From an uncultured Flavobacteriaceae bacterium (GTDB lineage Bacteria > Bacteroidota > Bacteroidia > Flavobacteriales > Flavobacteriaceae), in contig CANKZQ010000001.1 in assembly GCA_947488345.1 (NCBI GenBank), positions 124,001 to 188,000 on the forward strand: DNA of 64,000 nucleotides, given 5' to 3'. This document shows positions 52,424 through 62,166 of the stretch, in pieces. The stretch's first letter is position 1. Every line of letters starts with the position of its first letter. The position numbers were made by a program, and so were the translations under genes. The notes under the pieces are model-generated. The model had not been told where the DNA came from, searched no databases, and worked only from the letters and a program-made list of their open reading frames with translations.

Positions 52424-53344
52424 ATGAAAGCAGTTGTATATGAGCACTATGGAGCACCAGACGTCTTACAATTAACAGACATCGAAAAACCGAGACCAAA
52501 GGGGAATGAAGTTTTGATCAAAATTAACGCAGCTAGCGTGACCTCTGGAGACGTTCGCCTAAGAAGTTCCGATTTTCCTCCACTCTTCTGGCTCCCGGCA
52601 CGTATCATATTCGGACTTTTTAAACCAAAAAAGAAAATTTTAGGGCATGAGCTATCAGGAATTGTTGAAGAAATAGGTAAGAACGTCACTAAATTCAAGG
52701 TTGGAGATAAAGTCTTTGGAACGACCACAATGCTGCGCACTGGTTCCTATGCTGAGTATATCTGTCTACCCGAAACATGGAAACACGGTGTCATCGCCAA
52801 ACAACCCATAAACATGAGTTTTAAACAAGCAGTTGCCTTGCCAATTGGCGCTATGACAGCACTATTTCTTCTTGAGAAAGCGAAGATATGTAAAGGGCAA
52901 AATGTCTTGATATACGGGGCATCAGGGAGTGTAGGTAGTTATGCCGTTCAATTAGCACATCATCAAGGTGCAAGTGTCACGGGTGTTTGTAGTGGTTCAA
53001 ATGTAGACATGGTCTTATCACTGGGTGCAGACAAGGTCATAGATTATACAAAACAGGATTATTCGCAACAGAATGAGCAATTCGATGTGGTATTTGATGC
53101 TGTAGGCAAAACCGCCAAAACTACAGCAAAAAAAGTGCTCAAAAAAGGAGGTGTGTTTGTTTCAGTTACAATGATCACTAGCGAAAAAGAGAGACACCTG
53201 AAACGTATCAAATCCTTAGCTGAAGAAGAAAAACTGATTCCTTTTATTGATAAAACTTTTCCATTGAATGAAATTGTTGCAGCTCATAAATATGTGGATA
53301 CCGGACGAAAACGAGGTAACGTTGTCATTGAAGTAATAAAATGA
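52424..53344 (+). CDS. NAD(P)-dependent alcohol dehydrogenase (MDR family)
   Basis: 306-residue medium-chain reductase. The GroES-like N-terminal domain carries ILGHELSGIVEEIGKNVTKFKVGDKV. The Rossmann segment is YGASGSVGSYAVQLA. No catalytic zinc triad or structural-zinc cysteines are evident, so it belongs to the zinc-independent quinone-reductase branch. Substrate unknown. Confidence 0.9.
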   Translation: MKAVVYEHYGAPDVLQLTDIEKPRPKGNEVLIKINAASVTSGDVRLRSSDFPPLFWLPARIIFGLFKPKKKILGHELSGIVEEIGKNVTKFKVGDKVFGTTTMLRTGSYAEYICLPETWKHGVIAKQPINMSFKQAVALPIGAMTALFLLEKAKICKGQNVLIYGASGSVGSYAVQLAHHQGASVTGVCSGSNVDMVLSLGADKVIDYTKQDYSQQNEQFDVVFDAVGKTAKTTAKKVLKKGGVFVSVTMITSEKERHLKRIKSLAEEEKLIPFIDKTFPLNEIVAAHKYVDTGRKRGNVVIEVIK

Positions 53345-53393
53345 AACTTCCGAAATGAGCTGAAATTCATATCTTTAAGTCAAATTTTAAGAT

Positions 53394-54005
53394 ATGAAAC
53401 AGTTACTCCTCCTATTAACAGCATTGTCATTATATGCATGTCAAGAACCTTCAAAACAGGTTGCTAATACTCCCGAAAGTGACGGCAAACTTATAGAACA
53501 AGTCATGCAAGATATCAACCCGAAAGATCAAGCATTGATCTTTAGACGCACGACATTAATTGTGCGAGATATTGATAAGTCCTTGGCCTTATATCGCGAT
53601 GCCATGGGTATGGAAATCATTTATGATCAAGTCATCAAAAGACCACATCCTTTCAAAGAGGGAGTACAGCAATCGGTACGACTTATTTTTTTAAAAGCCT
53701 TAGATAAATTTCAAGGCGTATTGGGTTTGGTTGATTATCATTTTGGTGAAGAAGATAAAGCAATGATACCTATTCGCAAAGAGGGCTTCGTGCCACAAAA
53801 TGTGGTCTTGCTTTTTAATTCGAATGAGTTAGATACTCGTTTTGAACAGATTAAAAATGTACCGGATATAGAAATTATAAGCGAGCCAAAACTTACCCAA
53901 TACCCATCTTATAATGGTAAAGATACCTTGAAGGTAGTGGTGAGTAAATTTTATGATCCTGACGGATTTATTGTAGAATTTAATAAATTGCTCTCTGATT
54001 TATAG
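53394..54005 (+). CDS. VOC-superfamily lipoprotein
   Basis: 203 residues: signal with lipobox LYACQEP, then a vicinal-oxygen-chelate (glyoxalase-like) fold with the opening TLIVRDIDKSLALYRDAMGMEI and closing FYDPDGFIVEFNK. The usual metal-binding glutamate near the end of the fold is present (VEFN). The reaction is not determined. A periplasmic, lipidated VOC protein is unusual but is seen in Bacteroidota. Confidence 0.83.
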   Translation: MKQLLLLLTALSLYACQEPSKQVANTPESDGKLIEQVMQDINPKDQALIFRRTTLIVRDIDKSLALYRDAMGMEIIYDQVIKRPHPFKEGVQQSVRLIFLKALDKFQGVLGLVDYHFGEEDKAMIPIRKEGFVPQNVVLLFNSNELDTRFEQIKNVPDIEIISEPKLTQYPSYNGKDTLKVVVSKFYDPDGFIVEFNKLLSDL

Positions 54006-54047
54006 AAAGGTATTATCCTAACAAAAGACTCTCAATAAAATCATCTT

Positions 54048-54986
54048 ATGAAAACAACCATCACACTGCTATTTTTATGTTTATCGTTTATAGTTTTTGG
54101 GCAAAACAGTGCGGCCAAATTAACGATTGCACATCAGCATGTGGCTGGCACTAAGGTAAGCTTGATTCCTCCAAAAGATTTCACCAAGGCAGTTAACTTT
54201 ATTGGTTTTCAACAAACGAAAAGTGGTTCAAGTCTTATGGTTCTAAATATACCTGGCTCATTCACAACTATTGTAGCGGGCTTCACCAAAGAAGGATTGT
54301 TAACGCAAGGTGTGGATGCTTCAAAAATAGAAAATATGAAAGTTGGTTCACTCCCAGCCGTTTTTATTACTGCAGAGCAAAAAGCTTATGGTAATACGTA
54401 CACCAAATATATTCTAGCTTTCGGTAGCGAGAAGGAAACCATCCTTCTGAATGGTATCTTTCCAAAAGATCAGCCTGCACTCAAAGACCCCATGAAAAAG
54501 GCACTTCTGAGTGTTGTCTATGAAGCAACTAAAAAAACAAATCCGTTTGATAGTATTGATTATAAAATAGACACCACTGGCACTGGACTTGTATTCGCAA
54601 ATAGTGTATCAAATTCTATGATTTTTAACCGTGACGGTATCATTCCATCAAAATCTAAAGACCAAGCTGCGATCATTATTACCAAATCGTTTTCTTCGGT
54701 TATGATTAGCGATAAAAAAACTTTTGCGATTAATCGTATCAAACAATTGCCCATCGAAATTGAAAAAATTATTTCGACAACGCCTATCACTGTCGATAGT
54801 ATCTCAGGTTATGAGGTTATTGCTGATGCGAAAGACAAAAAAAGTGGAGTAAAAGAGAAAGCATATCAGGTGCTGTTATTTAAAGACGCTATCTATTATA
54901 TGTTCTTTGCCTCCTGTGAAGCTAACTTCGACATGAACATCGAACTATTTCGAAAAATAGTCAATACGTTTGAGTTGAAAAACTGA
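54048..54986 (+). CDS. Exported protein of unknown function
   Basis: 312-residue protein with a signal peptide ending VFGQ. The mature part shows a beta-rich segment with VSLIPPKDFTKAVNFIGFQQ and a second, similar half beginning near residue 170 (VFANSVSNSMIFNRDGIIP), suggesting an internal repeat of one domain. No known motif. Its placement gives no specific hint. Confidence 0.72.
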   Translation: MKTTITLLFLCLSFIVFGQNSAAKLTIAHQHVAGTKVSLIPPKDFTKAVNFIGFQQTKSGSSLMVLNIPGSFTTIVAGFTKEGLLTQGVDASKIENMKVGSLPAVFITAEQKAYGNTYTKYILAFGSEKETILLNGIFPKDQPALKDPMKKALLSVVYEATKKTNPFDSIDYKIDTTGTGLVFANSVSNSMIFNRDGIIPSKSKDQAAIIITKSFSSVMISDKKTFAINRIKQLPIEIEKIISTTPITVDSISGYEVIADAKDKKSGVKEKAYQVLLFKDAIYYMFFASCEANFDMNIELFRKIVNTFELKN

Positions 54987-55043
54987 ACAATAGCCGACGC
55001 ATCCATTTCGCCTATATGACATCTTTAAAGAAACTAGTTTGTC

Positions 55044-55379
55044 ATGAAAAGAATTGTTTTACTTGTGAGCATCATATTCCTAAGTTTCGGTTGTTCAAGC
55101 GATGATGATAATGCGAACAACGGTCTCAAGATGTTCTATAACCAAACGTACTGTGCTGACCCTTGGGGATATGGAGATAATGACATTGAATTGGCAAGTA
55201 AAATAAAGACCTTCTTTGCGGAAACAACTATTGAAATTTCCAACCTAGCATTCGATACGAAAGGTAACCAACAAGTATGCAATGCCTGTAGTTGTTGGAG
55301 TGGAAAACGGATCATCGTAGCGGTCGATCCTGATGATATGGATGCTATAGAAGCATACGGTTTTCAAACATTCAATTAA
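55044..55379 (+). CDS. Small cysteine-rich lipoprotein
   Basis: 111 residues: lipobox FGCSSDDD, then a short domain with CADPWGY and the cluster VCNACSCW. These three cysteines within six residues (CNACSC) may bind a metal. A TGTCAT (55040-55045) overlaps the start codon and an ATGACA lies 18 bp upstream (55016-55021). Function unknown; homologs occur in Bacteroidota. Confidence 0.65.
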   Translation: MKRIVLLVSIIFLSFGCSSDDDNANNGLKMFYNQTYCADPWGYGDNDIELASKIKTFFAETTIEISNLAFDTKGNQQVCNACSCWSGKRIIVAVDPDDMDAIEAYGFQTFN

Positions 55380-55519
55380 TACAAGGGCATCCTTAACTTG
55401 TAATATGTTACCACTCATGGAGTCAAATTAGCGATTAATCTTTGTAGTATTCAGATCATTCCCTTCTTTTTTAGTAAGTTCGTTGTAGCCCGATTAGACA
55501 GTACATAACTTTACAACAC

Positions 55520-56080
55520 TTGAATATCATTAAGAACATACGAGAGCAGCATGGGTATACCCAAGATGAATTGGCAAATAAGTCAGGATTATCTCTACGA
55601 ACAATACAACGTCTAGAATCAAGTAATAAAGAGCCTAAAGGACATACCTTACAAGTGATCTCGGCCATTTTTAAGATGGAACCATCTGTATTGCAACAGG
55701 AGTTTAAAATTGTAGCGCATATCAAGAAATCTGAAACAACGGCTATTCGATTTATTAATCTTGCCGTTTTGACTTTTTTAGGTATTCCTTTTGGCAATCT
55801 CATCATACCCATTCTCCTTTGGAGGAAAAACAGAACCTCTAGGTTTGTTGATGAAATAGGAAAACGCATTATCAACTTTCAAATTATATGGTCGGCAATG
55901 CTATGTATTCTAATGATTTTATCTCCTTTTATCTCTCGTTTGTTTCTCTCTAACTCCCCAATTATTTTACGCGTTTTGTTTGCTGCATATGCTTTTAATA
56001 TTGGCATTGTTTGTTATACAGCGATGAAATTACAGCGTGATAATTTTGATTTCTTAAACGTACCCATTCGCTTTATTTAG
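55520..56080 (+). CDS. Membrane-anchored XRE regulator (stand-alone, copy B)
   Basis: 186-residue protein: XRE helix-turn-helix at residues 1-60 (YTQDELANKSGLSLRTIQRLE), then a four-helix DUF4870-like membrane domain with IPFGNLIIPILLW and IINFQI. It is closely related to the regulator part of the fusion at 42913 and to the one at 61590. The start is TTG; a promoter-like TTG-N20-TAACTTTA runs 55483-55513. It is followed, 130 bp later, by an aspartic protease gene. Confidence 0.86.
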   Translation: MNIIKNIREQHGYTQDELANKSGLSLRTIQRLESSNKEPKGHTLQVISAIFKMEPSVLQQEFKIVAHIKKSETTAIRFINLAVLTFLGIPFGNLIIPILLWRKNRTSRFVDEIGKRIINFQIIWSAMLCILMILSPFISRLFLSNSPIILRVLFAAYAFNIGIVCYTAMKLQRDNFDFLNVPIRFI

Positions 56081-56210
56081 AGTTAATACTTTAAAATTGA
56101 CGTAAAATTGGCGGTATCATCCGCCCATCAAATATTCTTTTTTACTTTTTATTTGTGTAGTCGAGTTAGCTATGACCATCATAGTTTTCGTCAAGTTAAA
56201 AGCACAATTC

Positions 56211-57206
56211 ATGAAGAAAAAAATAGGTTACGCTTTACTCATCATTTTAATCTGCCTCCTAATAGCAGGTTATATAGGAATTCGAAAATTCAACAGTTTT
56301 ATTACAAAAGAAACGCCTAATTATTTGACCTATACTTCCGAGTCAAAACCCATCCATTTTGATTGGGCCAATGATTCTATCGGTAACTATTACGAAAAAC
56401 AAACGGCCATGACCATTCCTTTAAAAATAAAAGGATTTGATCATAGATTTTATATGCAATTCGATACGGGGTCTCCATTTTCTTTTATTTATGAAAAAGA
56501 TTTCAAATCACTCAAGGCACTTGGAATTCCTCTAAATGAAGTTATAAAGGACAAAGAAAGGTATATTGAACATCTCGACTTTGTGCTATCCGATGCTCAT
56601 ATCAAAGCCTCTATGATCAAAATATTGCCCAATTATGGAAACGTCTTTGATAAAAACGATACTATCCCGAAAATAAAAATAGGAACCATTGGTAGTGATT
56701 TTATGGACAATCGCATCATCGTCATAGATTTTACAAACCAGAAAATTAGGCTCTTTAATAAGCGACCACCATGGATGTTGAAATTATCTAATTTTAAACC
56801 ATTTGACTATACAGCTAGACGACGTATCATGTTACCCGTAATCATCGATAATAAAAAGTATGAGTTTTTATATGATTCTGGATGCAGTGCTTTTGGACTC
56901 ATAACTATAAAAAGTCGCTTTCTCAGCTATACCGATAAAGACACTGCACCGCTCAATTATGGCGCTAATAGTTGGGGCAATAGCATACCTATTGTAAGTA
57001 AGCCTTCAAATAAAATATTTACAATTGGAAATACAGAATTACAATTAAAACGAGTTAGCTATGTCGATATGTACACCATAACACAACCTTTAATAACACC
57101 ATTTACTCGAATTGGTGGTTGGATGGGCAATCAACCTTTTAATGAAAGCACCTTGATAATAGATACAAAAAAAGAAGAGTTTGTTATTCTAAAAGACGAA
57201 ATATGA
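56211..57206 (+). CDS. Membrane-anchored pepsin/retropepsin-like aspartic protease
   Basis: 331 residues from ATG 56211, which begins a membrane anchor (KKKIGYALLIILICLLIAGYIG). Two catalytic motifs are visible: DTGSPFSF near residue 85 and DSGCSAFG near residue 222, one in each half, as in bilobed aspartic proteases. The extra-membrane domain is presumably periplasmic. The next gene overlaps its stop by 4 bp (ATGA). Confidence 0.85.
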   Translation: MKKKIGYALLIILICLLIAGYIGIRKFNSFITKETPNYLTYTSESKPIHFDWANDSIGNYYEKQTAMTIPLKIKGFDHRFYMQFDTGSPFSFIYEKDFKSLKALGIPLNEVIKDKERYIEHLDFVLSDAHIKASMIKILPNYGNVFDKNDTIPKIKIGTIGSDFMDNRIIVIDFTNQKIRLFNKRPPWMLKLSNFKPFDYTARRRIMLPVIIDNKKYEFLYDSGCSAFGLITIKSRFLSYTDKDTAPLNYGANSWGNSIPIVSKPSNKIFTIGNTELQLKRVSYVDMYTITQPLITPFTRIGGWMGNQPFNESTLIIDTKKEEFVILKDEI

Positions 57207-58069
57207 AAGTTATAGCATGCATTCTGTTTCTTTTAAATCCTCTTACAATAACGTTTGGACAAACAATCACCAGTCAAATAAGAGACTCGAAAACTAATGC
57301 CCCAATTGCGTATGCTACGATTGGTATTGTAGGAAAAAATTTAGGAACGGTGAGTGATTCTTACGGGAATTTTCAAATGTCTTTAATTCATACCTTAAAC
57401 ACAGATACTATTAGGATTTCGATTATTGGGTATATCCCCAAAGAATATAGAATTGAAAATCTTCGTAATCGTACTTTACCTGCAATCATATACATGGATA
57501 CGGAGGTAATCTATTTGACCGAAGCGGTTATTTCTAACAAAACTAAAGAAGTTTTTCAGATTGGTCTAAAACAAAAATATTGTTATCCAATACCTTTATT
57601 TAGAGGCGCAAAGAGCAAAGTAGCTTTTCCACAAAAAAATGTACAATACGAAATAGGTACTCGGTTTACGAACTCAAAAAAGATCAATTTAGATAGCATT
57701 CAGATCAATATTGCCGAATGCAACGTTGATCTAGTGGCATTGAGAATAAATATTTACACCATTGATGGTGATGTTATTGAAAACATATTACAACGACCTA
57801 TTTATGTGTCGCTAACCAAATCAACTGCTTTGAATTCTCCAATAATTAATGTCACTACGCATTCTATCAAAATTAGCTCAGATTTTTTGATCGCTCTAGA
57901 AAATTACCAGCAACTTAAAGATGGTGCGATCTATCTGTTTGCCAATTTTAAAAGAAAAGGAAAGTTATATCCAACTTACTATCGAGATGGTACTCAAAGT
58001 AATTGGATACCGTTACAAAATGAAAAATCAAAGCCTATTGCACTAAGCATTTTGGCTTTTAGTCATTAA
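57203..58069 (+). CDS. CarboxypepD_reg-like secreted protein
   Basis: 288 residues, signal peptide ending TFGQ, and an N-terminal CarboxypepD_reg-like domain (SQIRDSKTNAPIAYATIGIVGKNLGTVSDSYGNF). The remaining part (about residues 110-288) is beta-rich, without a TonB-receptor plug or barrel. It overlaps the aspartic protease gene by 4 bp and is spaced 11 bp from the next gene, so they form an operon. Function unknown. Confidence 0.82.
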   Translation: MKVIACILFLLNPLTITFGQTITSQIRDSKTNAPIAYATIGIVGKNLGTVSDSYGNFQMSLIHTLNTDTIRISIIGYIPKEYRIENLRNRTLPAIIYMDTEVIYLTEAVISNKTKEVFQIGLKQKYCYPIPLFRGAKSKVAFPQKNVQYEIGTRFTNSKKINLDSIQINIAECNVDLVALRINIYTIDGDVIENILQRPIYVSLTKSTALNSPIINVTTHSIKISSDFLIALENYQQLKDGAIYLFANFKRKGKLYPTYYRDGTQSNWIPLQNEKSKPIALSILAFSH

Positions 58070-58080
58070 CATCAATACCA

Positions 58081-58977
58081 ATGAAAAAAATGAAGAACAT
58101 TACAATACTTTTTCTAGTTGTCCCTTTAACAATTCTTCTCATAGGACTCATAACACATCGTACTCACCTGAATACATACCTGTCACAAAAAACTAAAGGC
58201 GGTGCGACACTAAAAACCAGTTCGGCGATCGATACAACGGAAATTCATATTGTTGGTACCTTACATTTTGAAACTGATTCAATAAAAAGAGACCATCTGT
58301 ACAACTTTATAGATAGCATTGCACCTATGATCATTTTATATGAAGGCACTGCTGGTCGTGTAAAACGACTCGAAAAAAGAACAGATTATCTTCTTCAGTT
58401 ATGGAATGCTTTTAAAAAGGGGACCAAAATGGAAAGAGCCGTTGTGCTTAAATATATGAAGAATCACCCCACTTGTCTCCTTTTACCTTATGAATGGGAA
58501 CTTAGAGATCAGTATCATCGCAAACATAAACTTCGTAAAAAATCCAAGAAATTGATTAATTTGATTATTAAATTACATCGAGATAGTCTACTTTCTAGGA
58601 CTCAATCAGAAAGTATCGATAAGTTTTTAACTCTAAATAATACCTTAGTGAAAATGGATCGAAATGCAACAATTGCTGATATCAATACCATTACAATGGA
58701 TAGTATTCTAAGAGAAAGACAATATTATATCTACAAAATAATTCCTGAAATAGCCAAGGCTAGAAAAGAAGCCTCCGAGTACTTCGACTTTATTCCAGCA
58801 CATATGAACTATTGGGATGCTCGGAATCAAGCAATGGTTCAAAATATTCTAAAACAGGTAAAAGCACATCCAAACAAGGTAATAGCCGTTTTAAACGGCT
58901 ATTATCATCGTTATTATTTGATTGACGAATTGAAGAAATACGAAGCAGAACACAAATTTAAAATCAAACAATTATAA
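58081..58977 (+). CDS. TraB/ChaN-like membrane-anchored protein
   Basis: 298 residues with an N-terminal membrane anchor. The domain begins EIHIVGTLHFETDS, followed by MIILYEGT, RERQ, WDARNQAMVQNI and KVIAVLNGYYHRYYLID. This pattern recalls the TraB/PrgY/ChaN/GumN fold, in which Glu and His residues bind a metal. Several members are proposed metalloproteases. The function here is unknown; it is third in the aspartic protease operon. Confidence 0.7.
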   Translation: MKKMKNITILFLVVPLTILLIGLITHRTHLNTYLSQKTKGGATLKTSSAIDTTEIHIVGTLHFETDSIKRDHLYNFIDSIAPMIILYEGTAGRVKRLEKRTDYLLQLWNAFKKGTKMERAVVLKYMKNHPTCLLLPYEWELRDQYHRKHKLRKKSKKLINLIIKLHRDSLLSRTQSESIDKFLTLNNTLVKMDRNATIADINTITMDSILRERQYYIYKIIPEIAKARKEASEYFDFIPAHMNYWDARNQAMVQNILKQVKAHPNKVIAVLNGYYHRYYLIDELKKYEAEHKFKIKQL

Positions 58978-59060
58978 CTTCTCATTACAGCATGCAAGTA
59001 TGTTTTGTCTAACAAAAACCGATCAGCCAACATCATTATGTCGATAAAGGATTTATTTTC

Positions 59061-59088
59061 AACCTTTTAAATATGGACTGAAAAGGTT
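59061..59088. promoter_or_regulatory. 8-bp inverted repeat upstream of the GLPGLI promoter
   Basis: AACCTTTT (59061-59068) and AAAAGGTT (59081-59088), perfect arms with a 12-base spacer, 16 bp before the -33 TTG of the next promoter. Candidate operator. Confidence 0.4.
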
Positions 59089-59104
59089 AATATTTTCACA
59101 AAAA

Positions 59105-59136
59105 TTGTATTATTGTTTAACTTTTTAATATATTTG
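59105..59136 (+). promoter_or_regulatory. Promoter of the GLPGLI gene
   Basis: TTG (59105-59107), 21-bp spacer, TATATTTG (59129-59136), an exact TANNTTTG match, 29 bp before the ATG at 59166. Confidence 0.7.
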
Positions 59137-59165
59137 TTAAACACAAAGATAAAATTACTTGCCTT

Positions 59166-59999
59166 ATGAGACCTTACAGCACCAGATTATATATTGCCTT
59201 CATTGTATTCTTTATCTCGTTTGGTGCGGTTGCCCAAGACTTTCAAGGCAAAGCTTATTATTTCTCAAAGTCGACTATGAGTTTAGGAAATTGGGGTGCT
59301 AGAATGAGTGAAGCTCAGAAAAAACAAATTCAAGAACGTCTCAAAAACAGGTTAGAAAAGAAATATATACTCACCTTCGACAAAACGACCTCTTTCTTTA
59401 AGGAAGAGGATAAACTAGATGCTATTTCAGGTGCTACCGATTCTTGGGGGAAAAATTTTACGCCCGGCCATTCCTACAAAAATGTGAAAACAAATACACT
59501 CGTTCAAAACCAAGAATTTTATGGGAAGCGCTTTCTAGTGAAAGATTCTCTACCAATCATTTCTTGGAAGTTGGAAGCTGAAAGCAAGCAAATAGGAAAA
59601 TACATCTGTCAGAAGGCAACGGCTTTAGTACCTACTGCCGCCTTACAATGGTACAATTTTTCCTGGGGTGAAATTCGTACTGCCAATGCAGCAAGCGATG
59701 AGAACAAAGGCGTTGCAATGATCGAAATCGAAGCTTGGTACACACCACAAATACCAGTGAGTCAAGGACCATTAGAATTTTGGGGACTTCCTGGATTAAT
59801 TTTAGAAGTAAGCTCAGGGAATACAACGATGCTGTGCTATAAAATTGTGATGAATCCTGAAGAGAAGGACACAATTGAAGCTCCATCAAAAGGGAAAATT
59901 GTCGCTAAACGCGAATACAAGCAGATTATCACGAACAAGATGAAAGAAATGCGGGATAATCGAGGGAGACCAAGTGGGCGAAGACCAGGTTCCAGATAG
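59166..59999 (+). CDS. GLPGLI family secreted protein
   Basis: 277-residue exported protein with a signal peptide ending AVAQ and the family-defining GLPGLI near residue 208. Upstream features are ISWKLEAESKQIGKYICQKAT and an internal WYTPQIPVSQGPLEF. The C-terminus ends in a short basic tail rich in Arg and Pro (RGRPSGRRPGSR). The family is common in Bacteroidota and of unknown function. Confidence 0.93.
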   Translation: MRPYSTRLYIAFIVFFISFGAVAQDFQGKAYYFSKSTMSLGNWGARMSEAQKKQIQERLKNRLEKKYILTFDKTTSFFKEEDKLDAISGATDSWGKNFTPGHSYKNVKTNTLVQNQEFYGKRFLVKDSLPIISWKLEAESKQIGKYICQKATALVPTAALQWYNFSWGEIRTANAASDENKGVAMIEIEAWYTPQIPVSQGPLEFWGLPGLILEVSSGNTTMLCYKIVMNPEEKDTIEAPSKGKIVAKREYKQIITNKMKEMRDNRGRPSGRRPGSR

Positions 60000-60126
60000 G
60001 GGTTTCATAGCAACTGGTCTGTTCATTTTGTCTCCTTTTATTGCGTTACACATTTTAGTACATGCTCATTTTATGCAGCATTGAACGCAACGAAATACGA
60101 TCTTTGTATCTTAGAAAAAACTAAGA

Positions 60127-60837
60127 ATGAAAAAAAGCTTCGCCTATATATGGCTCCTTTCCATTGTGTTATTTTTTGTACAATGTGGTCCTGATGATGC
60201 GCCAACCGTTTCTGATGTGGTTATCGATATTGATGGAAACACGTATGGAACAATCAAGCTCGGAAATCAGATTTGGACTACCGAAAATTTAAAGGTGACA
60301 ACATTTAATGATGGCACACCCATAACAGAATGGACGCTCGTAAACGATTGGTTTAGTTTTAGTGTACCAATTCCCTACTTCCAATGGGCAGATACCAATG
60401 ATTTAAACAATCTCTTCGACGAAGAACTACCCGAAGATTTTTATGGTGCTATGTATAACGAAACGGCCTTGAGAAGTGGCAAACTCGCTCCAGAAGGATG
60501 GCGAATTCCGACAGAACAAGACTTTAAAATTTTAGAAGCTTTTTTAACCAATAACGGACATGCAAACAAGGAAGCTACTGTTCTCAAGTCCTTTTCCGGA
60601 TGGTCATCATCAAGTGGAAATGGCAGCGACATATATGGATTTAATGGTTTACCGAATGGTTATGTTGCTGTGGGAGGCACAGCCACCGGTGTTCCAACGA
60701 TTGCAACATGGGCCACAGCTGATGTCAATTCCGTTGAAAACACACGAAGAGTAGTGAACTTGTTTAACGAAGATAACATACTCTATGTGAGTAATAGTAT
60801 TTTATTAGGTGCTGGAGTGCGATTGATAAAAGAATAA
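60127..60837 (+). CDS. FISUMP-domain lipoprotein
   Basis: 236-residue lipoprotein: signal with lipobox FVQCGPDDAP, then a Fibrobacter-succinogenes-major-paralogous domain with GTIKLGNQIWTTENLK, MYNETALRSGKLAPEGWRIP and GFNGLPNGY. The fold is lectin-like and such domains are found in surface proteins of Bacteroidota. No binding partner is evident. Confidence 0.85.
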   Translation: MKKSFAYIWLLSIVLFFVQCGPDDAPTVSDVVIDIDGNTYGTIKLGNQIWTTENLKVTTFNDGTPITEWTLVNDWFSFSVPIPYFQWADTNDLNNLFDEELPEDFYGAMYNETALRSGKLAPEGWRIPTEQDFKILEAFLTNNGHANKEATVLKSFSGWSSSSGNGSDIYGFNGLPNGYVAVGGTATGVPTIATWATADVNSVENTRRVVNLFNEDNILYVSNSILLGAGVRLIKE

Positions 60838-60877
60838 GCTTCCTCATCTTCTACATATAATTTTAAACGTCACCAAC

Positions 60878-61459
60878 TTGAAAACTACAGCACAACTCAT
60901 TTTAGTATTTTTATTTTTACTGTTTACCGGATGTTGTCAAGATGAAATTGTAGGGTCGTTTCGATTGAATACCTTCGAAAAAAAATTAATTCCCTACACC
61001 TCTTTTCAAGAGATATCATTTATGGATAATGAAGGAAATACCTTTATAGCAAACAGTCAACCTAAAGAAAGTATCGTTGATAGAGATCGCGCTGGACCAG
61101 AAAGTTGTCTCATTACTGAATTTGAAGAGGAATCAAACTTTTTAAACTTCCAGTCTAAAGGTTTACTCATTCAACTAAGGCTCATTGCTGATGGAGTTAC
61201 CTATTTTTCTTTGACCTCAAGGAGTGCAACTACTCCTGAGAACAATGGCAAATTCGATATCGCCTGTGAAAATTTATTCGAAGAATCGATTGAAGAGCGA
61301 CTTACCTCAACAACCTTTGGTGAGTTCAATTTTCAAAATGTGTTAATCTTTCAAGATTGCACGGGAAGCTCAGCGATTGAAAGAATTATCTCCTCTCCTC
61401 AAAAAGGCATTGAATTTATTGAATTCAATAACGGTGATTGGTTCAAATTAACTGAATGA
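60878..61459 (+). CDS. Small lipoprotein of unknown function
   Basis: 193 residues from a TTG start, with a lipobox FTGCCQDE. The mature part is beta-rich and includes three more cysteines, in SCLITEF, DIACENLF and FQDCTGSS. No recognised domain. It follows the FISUMP gene by 40 bp and may be co-transcribed with it. Confidence 0.7.
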   Translation: MKTTAQLILVFLFLLFTGCCQDEIVGSFRLNTFEKKLIPYTSFQEISFMDNEGNTFIANSQPKESIVDRDRAGPESCLITEFEEESNFLNFQSKGLLIQLRLIADGVTYFSLTSRSATTPENNGKFDIACENLFEESIEERLTSTTFGEFNFQNVLIFQDCTGSSAIERIISSPQKGIEFIEFNNGDWFKLTE

Positions 61460-61589
61460 ATATTACAATCACAGAATTATTATATACCTCAAAACAATAC
61501 TATTCAAGTGTTATTTTCTAGAATTTTAGTACCTTTTCCTACTTATTTATTATTTGTGAAAAATTATAGTTGAAACGATCACTTCAAAA

Positions 61590-62159
61590 ATGAAAGAACA
61601 GCAAACTTTAAAAGAAGTTAGAAAACAACAAAATTTAACGCAAGAAGAATTGGCGAATGCTGCTGGTATTTCTATAAGAACAATTCAACGCATCGAAAAA
61701 GGAGAAACTATAGGAAGTGCCTATACCATCAAAATATTAGCAAAAACATTAGGTATAGAAAGTAGTAATTTGAAGGCCTCAAAACCAAAACAAACTTCGC
61801 AAGAACAAGATATTTATATCAAGGTAAAATTGCAGAATTTCAGTATTTTATCGGTTATTTTGATTCCTTTTGGAAACCTTATTTTTCCAGCCATTATTTT
61901 TTTTCGTCATCGAGAAGATCCTCAAATTAAAGTTTTAGGTAAAAAAATATTGAGCTTTCAATTGATGAGTACAATACTATTATTTATAGTAACAGTCTTT
62001 ATTTTTCATACAATTGGAAGGGGTCCTGGAGCAATCCCATTACCAGTATTTATTAGTTATCCAATGTATATATTGGTGAGTGTCTCTACAGTAATCTATA
62101 CCTCCATGCATATGCATGCAAATAATAAGTTATTAAATCTCTTCCCGACTATCATTTAA
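61590..62159 (+). CDS. Membrane-anchored XRE regulator (stand-alone, copy C)
   Basis: 189-residue protein. XRE helix-turn-helix at residues about 8-60 (LTQEELANAAGISIRTIQRIE), then a DUF4870-like membrane domain with IPFGNLIFPAIIFF and ILSFQL, and a last pair of helices. It lies directly upstream of a beta-lactamase-family serine hydrolase gene on the same strand (97-bp gap). The fused protein at 42913 joins the same two parts, so this pair probably works together. Confidence 0.87.
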   Translation: MKEQQTLKEVRKQQNLTQEELANAAGISIRTIQRIEKGETIGSAYTIKILAKTLGIESSNLKASKPKQTSQEQDIYIKVKLQNFSILSVILIPFGNLIFPAIIFFRHREDPQIKVLGKKILSFQLMSTILLFIVTVFIFHTIGRGPGAIPLPVFISYPMYILVSVSTVIYTSMHMHANNKLLNLFPTII

Positions 62160-62166
62160 GATTGAC

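Noticed and set aside
55016-55045. ATGACA-N18-TGTCAT around the start of the small lipoprotein as an operator of XRE copy B
   Set aside because: Single hexamer pair, spacing unlike the other arrays, and the second half contains the start codon; too weak to call.
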